A DNA stretch of 64,000 nucleotides from Rhizobium sp. SSA_523 (GCF_030435705.1 NZ_CP129382.1:3032501-3096500), one strand, 5' to 3'. Shown: positions 8,183-18,223, numbered from the stretch's first letter. Notes: generated by a model from the sequence alone, not told the origin. Numbers and translations are program-made.

Positions 8183-9198
8183 TGGCATATCATCCGGAAT
8201 CGGAGCGCCCCGAAGACATTGAGCGGGCAATCGAAAAGGACCGCCAGCGCATCGGGCAGAAGCTCGACGAGATCCAGAACCGCATGTCGCCGGGTCAATT
8301 GATCGACGAGGCGCTGGCCTATGCCAAGGGCAGCGGCGGCGCGGAATTCCTGACCAATCTCGGCGGCTCGATGAAGACCAACCCCATCCCGGTCGCGCTG
8401 ATGGGCGTCAGCCTTGCCTGGTTGATGGCAAGCAGCAATCGCCAGGAACCTGCCTATACGGCACGGTCGACCGAGGATGATGATATCTATCCTCTGGCAA
8501 CGGTGACGACGCCTGTTCAGCGGGTCGGGCCCGTGCAGCAGGATGGCAGTGGACGCATCAGCCACTTCAAGGATGCGGCCGGCAGCCGCTTCCATGCGGT
8601 GACCGATGAGACGGGCCGTCGCGCCGGACATTACCGGGACGAAGCCGGCAAGACCTATCGCGGTTTTGTCGATTCCACCGGACGTCGGGTTCAGGATATT
8701 CGCGATGAAACCGGAAAATTGTTCGACGATGCATCCGGCTGGCTCTCCGACACCTGGGCAAGCCTTGGCCATTCGGCGAACAAGATGGGCCGCAATATCA
8801 AGGAAGCCGGCCGCAGTGCGGGCAGGGGATCGATGGCCATGGGCGCCTCCATGCGCGATCAGACCCTGCGCATGAATGACGGCCTGGTGCGGCAGTTCCA
8901 GGATCAGCCGCTGATCGGCGGGGCGCTTGCCTTTGCCCTTGGTGCGGCGATCGGCGCTGCCCTGCCGCGCACCGATCGGGAAGACGAACTGATGGGTGAT
9001 ATGGCTGACCAGGTGAAGGGCGAGGCGGCATCGCGTGCCTCCGGCGCCATGGACCAGGCCGAGCGCGTGGCCTCCGACGTAACGCAGAAGGTCGCCTCTG
9101 TCGTTTCCGAAGTGCACGACGTTGCCCGTGACCGCGTCGTGGAAGAGGCGCGGCAGTACCGCACCACCGGTGCCGAATCGCCGACCCGGCCGCATTAG
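8182..9198 (+). CDS. DUF3618 domain protein, island target gene
   Basis: A 338-residue protein. The N-terminal 45 residues are the DUF3618 domain (DIERAIEKDRQRIGQKLDEIQNRM). A short hydrophobic stretch near residue 75 and another near residue 250 (GGALAFALGAAIGAALPR) may be membrane-associated; between them is a repeat-rich region with the pattern DETGRRAGHYRDEAGKTYRGFVDSTGRRVQDIRDETGK broken into similar units. The C-terminal part is helical. Its last 25 codons and the terminator that follows are duplicated at 24141-24321 on the far side of the siderophore island, so the 3' end of this gene is the insertion point. Function is unknown. Confidence 0.85.
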   Translation: MAYHPESERPEDIERAIEKDRQRIGQKLDEIQNRMSPGQLIDEALAYAKGSGGAEFLTNLGGSMKTNPIPVALMGVSLAWLMASSNRQEPAYTARSTEDDDIYPLATVTTPVQRVGPVQQDGSGRISHFKDAAGSRFHAVTDETGRRAGHYRDEAGKTYRGFVDSTGRRVQDIRDETGKLFDDASGWLSDTWASLGHSANKMGRNIKEAGRSAGRGSMAMGASMRDQTLRMNDGLVRQFQDQPLIGGALAFALGAAIGAALPRTDREDELMGDMADQVKGEAASRASGAMDQAERVASDVTQKVASVVSEVHDVARDRVVEEARQYRTTGAESPTRPH

Positions 9199-9301
9199 AG
9201 GTCAAAGCCGCCTGCGGGTGGGCCGAGCCCCGAGTGAGACACTCGACCGCATACGTGTTTCCGTGAACGCGTGAGCCCCGCCCGCTGATGCCGGCGGGGC
9301 T
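9122..9301. repeat. Left ~180-bp direct repeat bounding the siderophore island
   Basis: This copy includes the last codons of the DUF3618 gene, its TAG stop and the following hairpin. It aligns with 24141-24321, with about 11 substitutions and one inserted base by hand alignment; the stretches 9171-9219 and 9236-9301 are identical between copies. Similarity stops right after the hairpin, where TGATCATG follows here but TTTAGGC follows in the right copy. Confidence 0.93.
9274..9301 (+). terminator. Hairpin copy without T-run (left repeat)
   Basis: AGCCCCGCC (9274-9282) pairs with GGCGGGGCT (9293-9301) across a 10-base loop. The bases that follow (GATCATG) have no T-run, unlike the right copy, which fits truncation of the original terminator by the island junction. 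Confidence 0.6.
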
Positions 9302-9372
9302 GATCATGTCTGGCAGGGACCCGGCTAAGTCGGGGACGAGGTGTGAGAAGATCCGGCTCCGTTGTGGTTCTG

Positions 9373-10362
9373 TCAGCCGCGCAGGCGCGCTTGCCTGGGT
9401 GACAAGGCATACATCCTTTTGAACGCGGTCGCGAAGTTTGCCGGACTGGCATAACCAGCCATATAGGCGGCTTGAGCGATTGTGAGCTCGCCGTCTTCCA
9501 AAGCTTTCCTTGCCTGCTCCATCTTGAGCTTCCTGATGTAGTGGAACACCGTGGTGTGATGGGCCGCATGGAACAGCCGTTGCAGCGTATTGACACTGAC
9601 GCCAACTTCGATTGCCAGCGCTTCAACAGAGGGTGGCGTGGGGCTGTCTTTCAGCAGAGCCTCCGCCCGACGGAGCCGCTTACATTCGACGACGCTTAGC
9701 GTCGCGCTGCGTTCGGGAACGACGGGTTTGGCCGTAAGGAGGGAAAAGGCCTCCGCAATAATGCTGATCACCCGACTTTCCACGTAAAGACGCGCGAGGT
9801 ACGGCTCGCAATCAGGTGGTCTCACGACTTGGGTGGCCAGTGATACAAGCGTTTCGCTTGGTTTCCACGTTAGCGCCGCAAGCCGGGCTGACGTGAAGAG
9901 CTTCAGTCCCTGAGCTCTGGCATCTCCAAAGACATCGCCCGATTCCAGCCATTCAGGAAGGATCTTGATCTTGAGCTTGCTTATGCGATCGCCAATGGAA
10001 GCACGATGGCGAAACAGCTCGGTTTCCTGCTGGTGAAACAGTGTGGCCGATGGGATCCAGCGGGCGGGGTGTTCTGTTCGACAAGGCATAGGAATGGCTT
10101 GGTCGCCGATTCTGGCGCTCACGCCCCCCTGGAAGAACAGTTTGATCCCGAGATGCGGCGCAGACTCGGCTTCAGTGTCAAGATCGCAAACACTGGTGAC
10201 GTCGGAATAGTGGATTGTCAGCCCGTCTCGGATCGTCGTTCTGCTGAACGTACCGCATAAAACCGTTTCATCCGCACCAATATTCGACTTGACGAGGCGG
10301 AAAGCCTTATTTTCCTTCTGCATCTGACTGAAGAAATCGTGCGCCTTGATAGTAGAGGTCAT
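9373..10362 (-). CDS. AraC-family regulator, PchR-like
   Basis: A 329-residue regulator with an AraC DNA-binding domain in the last 100 residues: two helix-turn-helices around VEALAIEVGVSVNTLQRLFHA and LTIAQAAYMAGYASPANFATAFKRMY, ending SPRQARLRG. The N-terminal ~200 residues resemble the ligand-sensing region of PchR/YbtA-like regulators (GIKLFFQGGVSARIGDQ, LKIKILPEWLE), which bind ferri-siderophore in the cytoplasm and activate the receptor and biosynthesis genes. It is divergent from the TonB receptor with a shared 200-base regulatory region containing an IRO-type palindrome. Specific recognition of this island's siderophore is inference. Confidence 0.88.
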   Translation of the reverse strand: MTSTIKAHDFFSQMQKENKAFRLVKSNIGADETVLCGTFSRTTIRDGLTIHYSDVTSVCDLDTEAESAPHLGIKLFFQGGVSARIGDQAIPMPCRTEHPARWIPSATLFHQQETELFRHRASIGDRISKLKIKILPEWLESGDVFGDARAQGLKLFTSARLAALTWKPSETLVSLATQVVRPPDCEPYLARLYVESRVISIIAEAFSLLTAKPVVPERSATLSVVECKRLRRAEALLKDSPTPPSVEALAIEVGVSVNTLQRLFHAAHHTTVFHYIRKLKMEQARKALEDGELTIAQAAYMAGYASPANFATAFKRMYALSPRQARLRG

Positions 10363-10470
10363 CGGCTGTCATCCCGTCACATGTTCCCGACCGGCGTTCT
10401 TGCGCAAACGAAAATGGCCGTTCCGCAAACAAGTTCACCATGGTCTTTCACCTGTAAAAACGTATAACAA

Positions 10471-10497
10471 AAAACATGACTTCATCCATCATGTTTT
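10471..10497. promoter_or_regulatory. IRO-type (RirA) iron-responsive operator
   Basis: A perfect palindrome: AAAACATGA (10471-10479), nine bases, TCATGTTTT (10489-10497). The core TGA-N9-TCA is the IRO motif bound by the rhizobial iron repressor RirA. It lies between the divergent AraC regulator and the TonB receptor, 66 bases before the receptor start. Binding by the AraC regulator itself is an alternative. Confidence 0.65.
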
Positions 10498-10562
10498 AAT
10501 CCAACCTCTTTCGATCACGTCAGCGCAGATAACCAGATTAGCGTTCAATGTTAGGGAAACCG

Positions 10563-12797
10563 ATGTATCTCAGACATGTTTTTGCAGGATTGGTGACGGG
10601 CTCAGCCAGCCTGTTCCTCGTGACGGCGACCGCTCGGGCCGGTGATCAAAATGGGATAGTTCTGCAAAAAATCATGATTACGGCCGACGGTCCTTCCTCC
10701 ACGGGGCAGATCGCCAAGACCGCCCGTGCCGGTACCAAGACCAGCACACCTATTGCCGAATCGCCACAATCGGTCTCTGTTGTCACAGGCGCGCAGTTCG
10801 GGAAGCAGGGCGCAACCAGCGTTTCATCGGCATTGCGCTATGAGCCCGGTGTGACGACCGGTTCCAGACCGGGCGACCGTTTCGACAGCGTCTTCATCCG
10901 TGGCTTCGGCGGCTTTGGCCCCAATGCCAATTACGTCCATTACTGGGATGGGCTCAGGCTGCCGGCGGGCATTAATTTCAACGTACCTTCGATCGACCCT
11001 TATCTGATCGACCGCATCGAGATCATGCGTGGACCGGCTTCCGTGCTTTACGGTTCCGGCAATCCCGGTGGCCTCGTTAATCTGGTCAGCAAGAAGCCGG
11101 AAGAGGAGGCTTCTCACGAGGTTTTCACCCGATTTGGCAATCACGGCCGTGCCGAAGCCGGCTTCGACTTCACCGGTCCCATTGATGGCGAGAGCCAGGT
11201 TCTCTATCGACTGACCGGTGTCGGCCGCCTTTACGATCTCGGCTTCGACCATTCAAGCAGCCAGCGCGTGGCGATCGCACCATCCGTGACGTGGACCCCG
11301 GATGCCGACACGACGCTGACGGCCAAGGCGAGTTATACCCGCGATCCGAACGCCGCCCTCACCAACTGGTTGCCGGCGCTGGGCACCCTACAATCAAATC
11401 CGAACGGCCAGATCCCTTACGATTTCTTCAGCGGCAACCCGAACTACGATCCTTTTTCCCGTACGCAAGCCACGATCGGATATGAGTTCGAACATCACCT
11501 GACCGATGCCTGGACGTTCCGGCAAAACCTGCGTTTCATGCATAGCAGCAGCGAGTTCAAGGCCTACTCGGTACCCGGCGGCGGCAGTGCCTGGGCGTCG
11601 GCTGCGAGTTGCGGTGGCATCGCCTCTCTGTGCCTTGGCCGGCAGTCGACGCATTATATCGAACGCTTCAATGCGCTGGCGATCGACAATCAGGCAGAGA
11701 CGGATTTCGAGACCGGCAAGCTCGAGCATACGCTTTTGATCGGCCTCGATTATCAGCAGCTCGACGCCACGTCGACCTATGGCAATGGCGCGGTCACCTA
11801 TATCAACTACCGCAACCCGGTCTATGAAGGTGCTCCAAACATCAGGCTGACGGGACGCCAGGATCAGGTGCAACATCAGACCGGCCTCTATGTTCAGGAC
11901 CAGATGAAGCTAGACAATTGGGCCTTTGTTCTTGCAGGCCGTCATGACTGGTCGTCGATCGACAATCGGACCGTCAATCTTGCCACAGGCGCGTTGTCCG
12001 GATCTGACACCAGAGATCGCGCCTTCACCTGGAAGGCTGGCCTCCTGTACGACTTCGACAATGGGATCGCGCCTTATGCGAGCTACGCTACATCATTCGA
12101 CCCGATGAGGGGAACTGGCTATGGTGGAGCAGCCTTCAAGCCGACGACCAGCCAGCAATATGAAATCGGCGTCAAATACCAGCCAACGAACCTCGACGGG
12201 TTGTTCACGGTCGCACTCTACGACCTGACGCAGGAGAATGTGTTGACGACGGATCTGCGGCACACGAGCACGAATACTGCGCTGACCGGCTGCAGCTCGC
12301 CAACCTGCCAGACGCAGACCGGCGAAGTTCGCTCGCGCGGCGTCGAACTCGGTGCGAAATTCGCCATCACGGACGATTTCAACCTGAGCGCCGCCTATAC
12401 CTATGCAGATGTGAAGGTGACGAGGAGCAACGTCACCACCACGCTCGATAAAACTCCCACGGGTGTGCCTACTCACATGGCGAGCCTTTGGGCCGACTAT
12501 ACCGTCGATACGGGCGGCCTGTCTGGCCTCGGTTTCGGACTGGGCGCACGCTACATGGGCTCGACTCATGGCGATGCAGCGAATACCGATGCCATGAAAG
12601 TACCGTCCTACATCCTCCTCGATGCGTCCTTGCATTACGACTTCGGCAATCTCGACCCGCAATACAAGGGCTTCGAACTGGCCATCAACGCAACGAACCT
12701 TCTCGACAAGAAATACGTCGCCGCTTGCGCTTCTGCCAACCAGTGCTTCTACGGCACCGGCCGGACGATCATGGCAACAGCCTCCTATAGGTGGTGA
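10563..12797 (+). CDS. TonB-dependent ferric siderophore receptor
   Basis: A 744-residue outer-membrane receptor. ATG 10563 is preferred over 10548 because AGGGA lies eight bases upstream. A signal peptide ends about residue 26 (TATARA). The plug domain begins with the TonB-box region and has QSVSVVTGAQF, VFIRGFGG and IEIMRGPASVLYGSGNPGGLVNLVSKKP, typical of the FhuA/FpvA-like TonB siderophore receptor family. The 22-stranded barrel ends with the aromatic C-terminus YRW. It heads a plus-strand gene series that runs to 24133 without strong gaps, so the whole pathway is probably transcribed from the IRO-controlled promoter. It should import the ferric form of the catecholate made by the downstream genes. 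Confidence 0.93.
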   Translation: MYLRHVFAGLVTGSASLFLVTATARAGDQNGIVLQKIMITADGPSSTGQIAKTARAGTKTSTPIAESPQSVSVVTGAQFGKQGATSVSSALRYEPGVTTGSRPGDRFDSVFIRGFGGFGPNANYVHYWDGLRLPAGINFNVPSIDPYLIDRIEIMRGPASVLYGSGNPGGLVNLVSKKPEEEASHEVFTRFGNHGRAEAGFDFTGPIDGESQVLYRLTGVGRLYDLGFDHSSSQRVAIAPSVTWTPDADTTLTAKASYTRDPNAALTNWLPALGTLQSNPNGQIPYDFFSGNPNYDPFSRTQATIGYEFEHHLTDAWTFRQNLRFMHSSSEFKAYSVPGGGSAWASAASCGGIASLCLGRQSTHYIERFNALAIDNQAETDFETGKLEHTLLIGLDYQQLDATSTYGNGAVTYINYRNPVYEGAPNIRLTGRQDQVQHQTGLYVQDQMKLDNWAFVLAGRHDWSSIDNRTVNLATGALSGSDTRDRAFTWKAGLLYDFDNGIAPYASYATSFDPMRGTGYGGAAFKPTTSQQYEIGVKYQPTNLDGLFTVALYDLTQENVLTTDLRHTSTNTALTGCSSPTCQTQTGEVRSRGVELGAKFAITDDFNLSAAYTYADVKVTRSNVTTTLDKTPTGVPTHMASLWADYTVDTGGLSGLGFGLGARYMGSTHGDAANTDAMKVPSYILLDASLHYDFGNLDPQYKGFELAINATNLLDKKYVAACASANQCFYGTGRTIMATASYRW

Positions 12798-12827
12798 AGA
12801 GCCCGCGAAAGACGGGAAGGATCAGCA

Positions 12828-13484
12828 ATGAAACATGTGACGGACATTCAGATCAGGCAGTATGCGGTTGAATTCGGCACGCGGCAGACTGAGGTGCAGC
12901 GAGAATTGCGGACGGAAACCCTCGCGCTTCCGGAAGGCAATATGGTGACATCGCCGCCGGCAGCCCAATTGCTGGCTTTTCTGATCCAGGCCATCGGCGG
13001 GAAAAGTGTTCTCGAGATCGGCACCTATACCGGCTACAGCGCTCTCGCCATGGCGCTGGCGCTACCGCCAGGCGGACAACTCGTTGCACTCGACATCAGC
13101 GACACCTGGACGACGACTGCCCGGCGCTACTGGCGAGAAGCCGGGGTTGCTGATCGCATCGTGCTAAAGCTTGGCGACGCCGTGCAGTCGCTGCAGCAAT
13201 TGCTTGCCGACGAGGGTGAGGGTGGCTTCGATTTCACCTATATCGACGCCGATAAGGGAAACTACGACGCCTATTACGAACATAGTCTGCGCCTGACGCG
13301 GCCTGGTGGCCTGATTTGCTTCGACAACATGTTCTGGGGCAGGTCCGTTGCCGATCCCGATGACCAGAGCGCCGAAACCGTCGCACTACGCAGCCTCAAC
13401 GTGAAAATCCGAGACGACGCGCGGGTGGACATGTCCATGCTTCCCCTTGGCGACGGCATGACCCTGATTCGCCGCCGCCCCTGA
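12828..13484 (+). CDS. Class I SAM-dependent O-methyltransferase (CCoAOMT/COMT-like)
   Basis: A 218-residue member of the cation-dependent catechol/caffeoyl-CoA O-methyltransferase family. The SAM motif is SVLEIGTYTGYSALAMA, and the metal-binding DADKGNYDAYYE and DNMFWG segments are present. The family transfers a methyl group to one hydroxyl of a catechol. Its place between the receptor and the binding-protein gene, 30 bases after the receptor stop, suggests it belongs to the siderophore operon. A methylated 2,3-dihydroxybenzoyl group would lose bidentate iron binding, so it may act on a degradation product, on free dihydroxybenzoate, or on a single arm. This gene is not part of the usual enterobactin gene set. 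Confidence 0.88.
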   Translation: MKHVTDIQIRQYAVEFGTRQTEVQRELRTETLALPEGNMVTSPPAAQLLAFLIQAIGGKSVLEIGTYTGYSALAMALALPPGGQLVALDISDTWTTTARRYWREAGVADRIVLKLGDAVQSLQQLLADEGEGGFDFTYIDADKGNYDAYYEHSLRLTRPGGLICFDNMFWGRSVADPDDQSAETVALRSLNVKIRDDARVDMSMLPLGDGMTLIRRRP

Positions 13485-13530
13485 TTTTGCCACGACAGAC
13501 GCGGTTCAAGCTCATGTTGGAACACCCCTG

Positions 13531-14658
13531 ATGTCCGAAACTCCGCACAACATTCAGTCCCCTTCGCGGCATCGCAAAATGGTCGTAGCGATTGCCATGC
13601 TGCTGTTCGCCGCAATGACTCCGGCCTGGGCGCAGGCTCAAATCGTCCTTCAAGATTTAAAGGGACGTACGGTCACGCTGGAAAAGCCGGCCGGCCGCCT
13701 GCTGGTCGATGACGGCCGGATAATCCTGGCGCTGTCCTTTCTCACCGACGACCCGGTGACCCTGATTGCGGCTTGGCCGCATGACGTCGATCGTTTCGGT
13801 CGTGAACTTTATGCCACCTATAAGCAGAAGTTTCCGGCGTTCGAAACGCTGCCAAAGTCGACCAGCAACGCCCAGGACATGCTGGTCGAACAGGTTATGG
13901 CGGCAAAGCCCGATCTGGTCGTGCTGTCGGTCTTCTCGCACCCGGCGGAACAGCAGATCGAGCAGCTTGCGCAGGCTGGGATTCCCGTCATTTTCATCGA
14001 TTTCGTCGCCGATCCGTTTGCGAATTCGGACCGGAGCCTCGAAGTGCTGGGAAAGGCCGTTGGCCGTGGCGCCGCCGCCGTAAACGTCATATCCTTTCGC
14101 CAGCAGCAGAAGGCCCTGATTGCGGAGCGGCTTGCCGGTGCGGATGCCGTCAGCAAGCCAGCCGTCTTCATGGAGACGCATGCATCGGCGCAGGAGCCAT
14201 GCTGCAACTCGCCCGGCACAGGCAATGCCGGCAAATTCATTGATTTTGCCGCAGCTCGCAACATCGGTGACGTCCTGGCCGGCAAACCATTCGGACAAAT
14301 CGGCCTCGAATATGCCATCGCCTCGAAGCCCGATGTCTATATCGCAAGCGGCGGCGAATACATGGCAACCCGCGGGGGTCTGCTGATCGGACCCCATTAT
14401 ACTGCGGCCGAGACTCGGGCATCGATGGCGCGTCTGCTCGCAAGACCTGGCTTCTCTTCCCTGCCTGCCGTCGAAAGTGGGGCGGTTCACGGCCTGTCGC
14501 AGCAGATCTTCAACTCCCCCCTCGACATTCTCGCCCTCGAATTGATCGCCAAATGGACGCATCCGCAGCTGTTTGCGGATCTCGATGTCGAAGCGACGCG
14601 CCAAACCCTTAACAGGTTCATGGCTGTACCGCTCATCGGGACCTATTGGACCGAGTGA
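13531..14658 (+). CDS. Periplasmic iron-siderophore binding protein (FecB/BtuF-like)
   Basis: A 375-residue protein with a signal sequence (VVAIAMLLFAAMTPAWAQA, about residues 18-36) and the periplasmic-binding-protein fold of the iron-chelate class: IVLQDLKGRTVTLEKP at the start, then MLVEQVMAAKPDLVVLS and GIPVIFIDF. It lacks a lipobox. No permease or ATPase gene follows, so it must use an ABC transporter encoded elsewhere, or the ferric siderophore is stripped in the periplasm. The ribosome site before ATG 13531 is poor; ATG 13579 is a possible alternative. It is co-directional with the biosynthetic genes. Confidence 0.85.
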   Translation: MSETPHNIQSPSRHRKMVVAIAMLLFAAMTPAWAQAQIVLQDLKGRTVTLEKPAGRLLVDDGRIILALSFLTDDPVTLIAAWPHDVDRFGRELYATYKQKFPAFETLPKSTSNAQDMLVEQVMAAKPDLVVLSVFSHPAEQQIEQLAQAGIPVIFIDFVADPFANSDRSLEVLGKAVGRGAAAVNVISFRQQQKALIAERLAGADAVSKPAVFMETHASAQEPCCNSPGTGNAGKFIDFAAARNIGDVLAGKPFGQIGLEYAIASKPDVYIASGGEYMATRGGLLIGPHYTAAETRASMARLLARPGFSSLPAVESGAVHGLSQQIFNSPLDILALELIAKWTHPQLFADLDVEATRQTLNRFMAVPLIGTYWTE

Positions 14659-14725
14659 CCTGCAGACGCGTCGCTCTCACCACCAAACAGACAATCCGAA
14701 TCCAAGACACTGACCGGAGACCAAC

Positions 14726-15934
14726 ATGGCACATCCCTTGATCTGGATCGATGAGAGCGCGCAGTCAGAAACTGCCACCGCCCGTCCCATCCCATTCGTT
14801 CTGAGGACGGCGGGGGAGACGATGCTTGCGCTGGGCGAGATTGCGACTCTTGACGACGGACCGCTGGGCAGCCTCGCGGAACGGGTGACCCAATTTTTTG
14901 AAAGCCACGCTGACGGCCCGGATATTCTGGTTGGAGCTCTGCCCTTCGACCCTCGTCAGTCCGGCTATCTCGTTCAGCCGGAACGCGTGTTGCGCGTTCA
15001 GGGAAAGCACGACATTGGCGCCATTCCCGGCCTTGACGGTAGCGCGGCAGCGCAATTTTCTGCGATAAGAATCCGCTCGGTCGAACCAGATCCGGACTCT
15101 GCACGCTTTGCCGATGCCGTGGGTGCGGCGCTCGATGGATTGAACGCGCCCGATGCGCTCTTACGCAAGGTCGTTCTTTCGCGAAGTGTAAAGGTGAAGG
15201 CGAACCGCGACTTCGCCGCCGCCGATCTGATGCGCAGGCTTTCCAGCGACGAAAGCGTCACCGTGTTCGCGACACCGCTTCCAGCCCGTTCGCTTCGGCC
15301 ACGCAGTCTCATCGGGGCCACGCCTGAACTTCTGCTCGACAAGCGGGGAGGCCATATCGTCTCCCATCCGCTCGCAGGATCGGCCCGTCGCCACAGGGAG
15401 CCGGAGCAGGATATGGCCGCAGCGAGCGCCCTTCTCAAATCCGAGAAAGATCGACGCGAACATGCCATGGTGGTCGAAGACATTCTGGATATTTTGGCGC
15501 CCTACTGCGTCGAGCTTTCGACGCCCGAAGGCACTGGTTTGCGTGCCACGGCCAGCATGTGGCATCTCGGAACGCGTATAGTCGGCCGGTTGAAGGACGC
15601 ATCGCTGCCGTCGGTCTATTTTGCGGCGCTCCTGCATCCCACACCCGCCGTTTGCGGCCTTCCGCGGGAGTTGGCGCATGATCAGATAGCCAAGCTCGAA
15701 GCGTATGACCGGGATTTTTACGCCGGCGCGGTCGGCTGGTGCGATTCAGCCGGAGACGGGCGTTGGTATGTGTCGATCAGATGCGCTGAACTCGAGGGCG
15801 ATCAGGCGCGGCTTTATGCCGGTGCAGGCATTGTGCCAGGATCGATTCCCCGAAACGAAGTGGCCGAAACCTCAGCCAAGTTCCGCGCCATGCTTGATGC
15901 CTTCGGCATTGACGCTGGCAAGTTCGGCGTCTGA
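14726..15934 (+). CDS. dhbC: Isochorismate synthase
   Basis: A 402-residue enzyme of the chorismate-utilising family that converts chorismate to isochorismate with magnesium in the cytoplasm, the first step of 2,3-dihydroxybenzoate synthesis. The family core is visible: [30 protein letters not shown] and the C-terminal [18 protein letters not shown] with the metal-binding glutamate. Length and motifs match EntC/DhbC rather than anthranilate or aminodeoxychorismate synthases. It begins the co-directional C-E-B block, nine bases upstream of dhbE. Confidence 0.95.
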   Translation: MAHPLIWIDESAQSETATARPIPFVLRTAGETMLALGEIATLDDGPLGSLAERVTQFFESHADGPDILVGALPFDPRQSGYLVQPERVLRVQGKHDIGAIPGLDGSAAAQFSAIRIRSVEPDPDSARFADAVGAALDGLNAPDALLRKVVLSRSVKVKANRDFAAADLMRRLSSDESVTVFATPLPARSLRPRSLIGATPELLLDKRGGHIVSHPLAGSARRHREPEQDMAAASALLKSEKDRREHAMVVEDILDILAPYCVELSTPEGTGLRATASMWHLGTRIVGRLKDASLPSVYFAALLHPTPAVCGLPRELAHDQIAKLEAYDRDFYAGAVGWCDSAGDGRWYVSIRCAELEGDQARLYAGAGIVPGSIPRNEVAETSAKFRAMLDAFGIDAGKFGV

Positions 15935-15942
15935 GGCCCCCC

Positions 15943-17562
15943 ATGCTGGAATTGAGCCAAGTCTGGCCGGCGGAAGACGCCACACGTTATCGCGATAAGG
16001 GCTATTGGCGCGGGGAAACCATGTATGGCTTTCTGGAGCAGCGAGCCCGCGACATTCCCGGTCACGTCGCCGTCATGGACGGCGACCAGCACTGGACCTA
16101 TGCCGAACTGCTGCGACGCGCCGATGAAACCGCTGCCCGTTTCCTGTCGCTCGGGCTTCACCCCGGCGAACGGGTTGTCGTGCAACTGCCGAATGGTCCG
16201 GAATTCCTGTCTGTCGTGTTCGGGTTGTTTCGCGCCAATCTCATCCCGGTTTTCGCGCTGCCGGCCCACCGCGCCGTCGAGATCTCGCATTTCGTCGCGA
16301 AATCGGAGGCGAGCGCCTATGTGATCGTCGCGCGGGATGGCGATTTTGACTATCGCATGCTGGCCCGCGAGGTCTGGGCGCAATCGCCCGGTCTTCGCCA
16401 CGTCGTGGTGATCGGTGACGCGCAAGAGTTCGATGCCCTCGACGCGCTGCCGGCCGGGAACATCGAGTTTCCGCCGTCCCCATCTCCGTCTTCGGTAGCC
16501 TTCCTGCAGATTTCGGGCGGCAGCACGGGCCTTTCCAAACTCATTCCACGGACTCATGATGACTATATCTACAGTTTCCGCGCAAGTGCCGACATCTGCG
16601 GCCTGAGCCGGGACAGCGTCTTCATGGCAACACTGCCAGTCGCTCATAATTTTCCCATGAGTTCGCCCGGGGTGTTCGGCGCTCTTTATGCCGGCAGCCG
16701 TATCGTCATGTGCCCGTCGCCGGGCGCAGAAATGGCCTTCGCGCTGATCGAGAGACATCGCGTGACCATTACCGGCGTCGTCCCGCCGCTGGCGCTCCTG
16801 TGGATGCAGGCGGCGGCGACATCAAAGCGCGACATATCCAGCCTTGAGGTTCTGCTTGTCGGAGGCGCCAAATTCGCGCCTGAAGCCGCATCCCGCGTTC
16901 GCGCGACGCTCGGCTGTGCGCTGCAGCAGGTCTTCGGCATGGCCGAGGGGCTTGTGAACTATACGCGGCTCGACGACCCCGAGGAGATCATCGTCAATAC
17001 CCAGGGCAGGCCGATCAGTCCGGACGACGACCTGCTGATTGTCGATGACCACGGTAACCCTGTGGCGGACGGGGAGGCGGGCCATTTGCTGACGCGGGGA
17101 CCCTACACGATCCGGGCCTACCACAATGATGAGGCGGCCAACGCCCGCGCTTTCACATCCGATGGCTATTATCGCACGGGCGATATTGTCTCACGCACGC
17201 CTGAAGGCAATCTGGTCGTCAGGGGCCGGGCGGGAGACCACATCAACCGCGCCGGCGAAAAAGTCTCCGCCGAGGAGATCGAGGGTCATCTTCTCGCGCA
17301 TCCCCTCGTCTTCGACGCGGCGGTGGTTTCGATCCCCGATTCATATCTCGGTGAACGAAGCTGCGCCTTCGTCATACCGCGGGGTGAGAGACCGAAAGCG
17401 GCTGCGCTGAAGGCCTTTGTGCGCGGCCGGGGGCTCGCCGATTTCAAAGTGCCGGACCAGATCGTTTTCGTCGACGCCTTCGAGACGACGGCTGTCGGCA
17501 AGATTAGCCGCATGTTGCTGCGAGAGCAGCTTCGCGATCGATTCCTCAAGACAGTGCCGTAG
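15943..17562 (+). CDS. dhbE: 2,3-dihydroxybenzoate-AMP ligase
   Basis: A 539-residue adenylating enzyme that activates 2,3-dihydroxybenzoate with ATP and loads it onto the aryl carrier protein. It starts with the typical [16 protein letters not shown], has the phosphate loop [14 protein letters not shown], the aryl-acid pocket segment [10 protein letters not shown] (its Asn marks dihydroxybenzoate/salicylate activating enzymes), YRTGDIV, and the catalytic lysine in TAVGKISR. The start lies eight bases after the dhbC stop, and a strong AGGAGG overlapping its own stop serves the next gene. Confidence 0.95.
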   Translation: MLELSQVWPAEDATRYRDKGYWRGETMYGFLEQRARDIPGHVAVMDGDQHWTYAELLRRADETAARFLSLGLHPGERVVVQLPNGPEFLSVVFGLFRANLIPVFALPAHRAVEISHFVAKSEASAYVIVARDGDFDYRMLAREVWAQSPGLRHVVVIGDAQEFDALDALPAGNIEFPPSPSPSSVAFLQISGGSTGLSKLIPRTHDDYIYSFRASADICGLSRDSVFMATLPVAHNFPMSSPGVFGALYAGSRIVMCPSPGAEMAFALIERHRVTITGVVPPLALLWMQAAATSKRDISSLEVLLVGGAKFAPEAASRVRATLGCALQQVFGMAEGLVNYTRLDDPEEIIVNTQGRPISPDDDLLIVDDHGNPVADGEAGHLLTRGPYTIRAYHNDEAANARAFTSDGYYRTGDIVSRTPEGNLVVRGRAGDHINRAGEKVSAEEIEGHLLAHPLVFDAAVVSIPDSYLGERSCAFVIPRGERPKAAALKAFVRGRGLADFKVPDQIVFVDAFETTAVGKISRMLLREQLRDRFLKTVP

Positions 17563-17572
17563 GAGGCTTGAA

Positions 17573-18223
17573 ATGGGATTGCCGAAAATCGCCCGCTACG
17601 ACCTTCCCTCCCTTGCCGAAATACCGGCCGCGCGTGCCAATTGGGATTTCGATCCCGGCCGTGCGGCGCTGCTGATCCATGACATGCAAAACTATTTCGT
17701 GGCTGCCTTCGAAGCGGAAGCGTCGCCGATTGCCCCTGTCGTCGCCAATATCGTAAGGCTCAAAGCTGCTGCGCGGTCCGCGGGCATGCCCGTCTTCTAC
17801 ACGGCGCAGAATGGCAATCAGGACCTCAGGGACCGCGGCCTGCAGGCCGATCTCTGGGGGCCGGGCATGACCAATGCGCCGGAGCACCAGCATATCATTG
17901 AGCCCTTGAGTCCGTTGGCTGACGATGTTGTTCTCGTCAAACACCGCTACAGCGCCTTCCAGATGAGCAACCTCGCGCACCTGATGCGGGTCAGGGGACG
18001 CGACCAGATCGTCATCTGCGGCATCTACGCGCATATCGGCTGCCTGATGACGGCAGGAGAGGCGTTCCAGCGCGATATAAAGCCGTTTCTCGCGGTCGAG
18101 GCGGTGGCCGATTTCTCGCGAGAGCGGCACGATATGGCGCTAGATTATGTCGCGGCCGCATGCGGCATTCCTCTGAGTGTCGAGACGCTTTTGCGGGCGA
18201 TGGAAGCAAGGGTGGCCGTATGA
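17573..18223 (+). CDS. dhbB: Isochorismatase, free-standing (no carrier domain)
   Basis: A 216-residue isochorismatase that splits isochorismate into 2,3-dihydro-2,3-dihydroxybenzoate and pyruvate. Start ATG 17573 follows AGGAGG by six bases. Motifs are [10 protein letters not shown] (catalytic Asp), [11 protein letters not shown] and the signature [18 protein letters not shown]. EntB and DhbB of enterobacteria and Bacillus carry a C-terminal aryl carrier domain; here the protein stops before it and the carrier is a separate gene overlapping by ATGA. It is cytoplasmic. Confidence 0.95.
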   Translation: MGLPKIARYDLPSLAEIPAARANWDFDPGRAALLIHDMQNYFVAAFEAEASPIAPVVANIVRLKAAARSAGMPVFYTAQNGNQDLRDRGLQADLWGPGMTNAPEHQHIIEPLSPLADDVVLVKHRYSAFQMSNLAHLMRVRGRDQIVICGIYAHIGCLMTAGEAFQRDIKPFLAVEAVADFSRERHDMALDYVAAACGIPLSVETLLRAMEARVAV

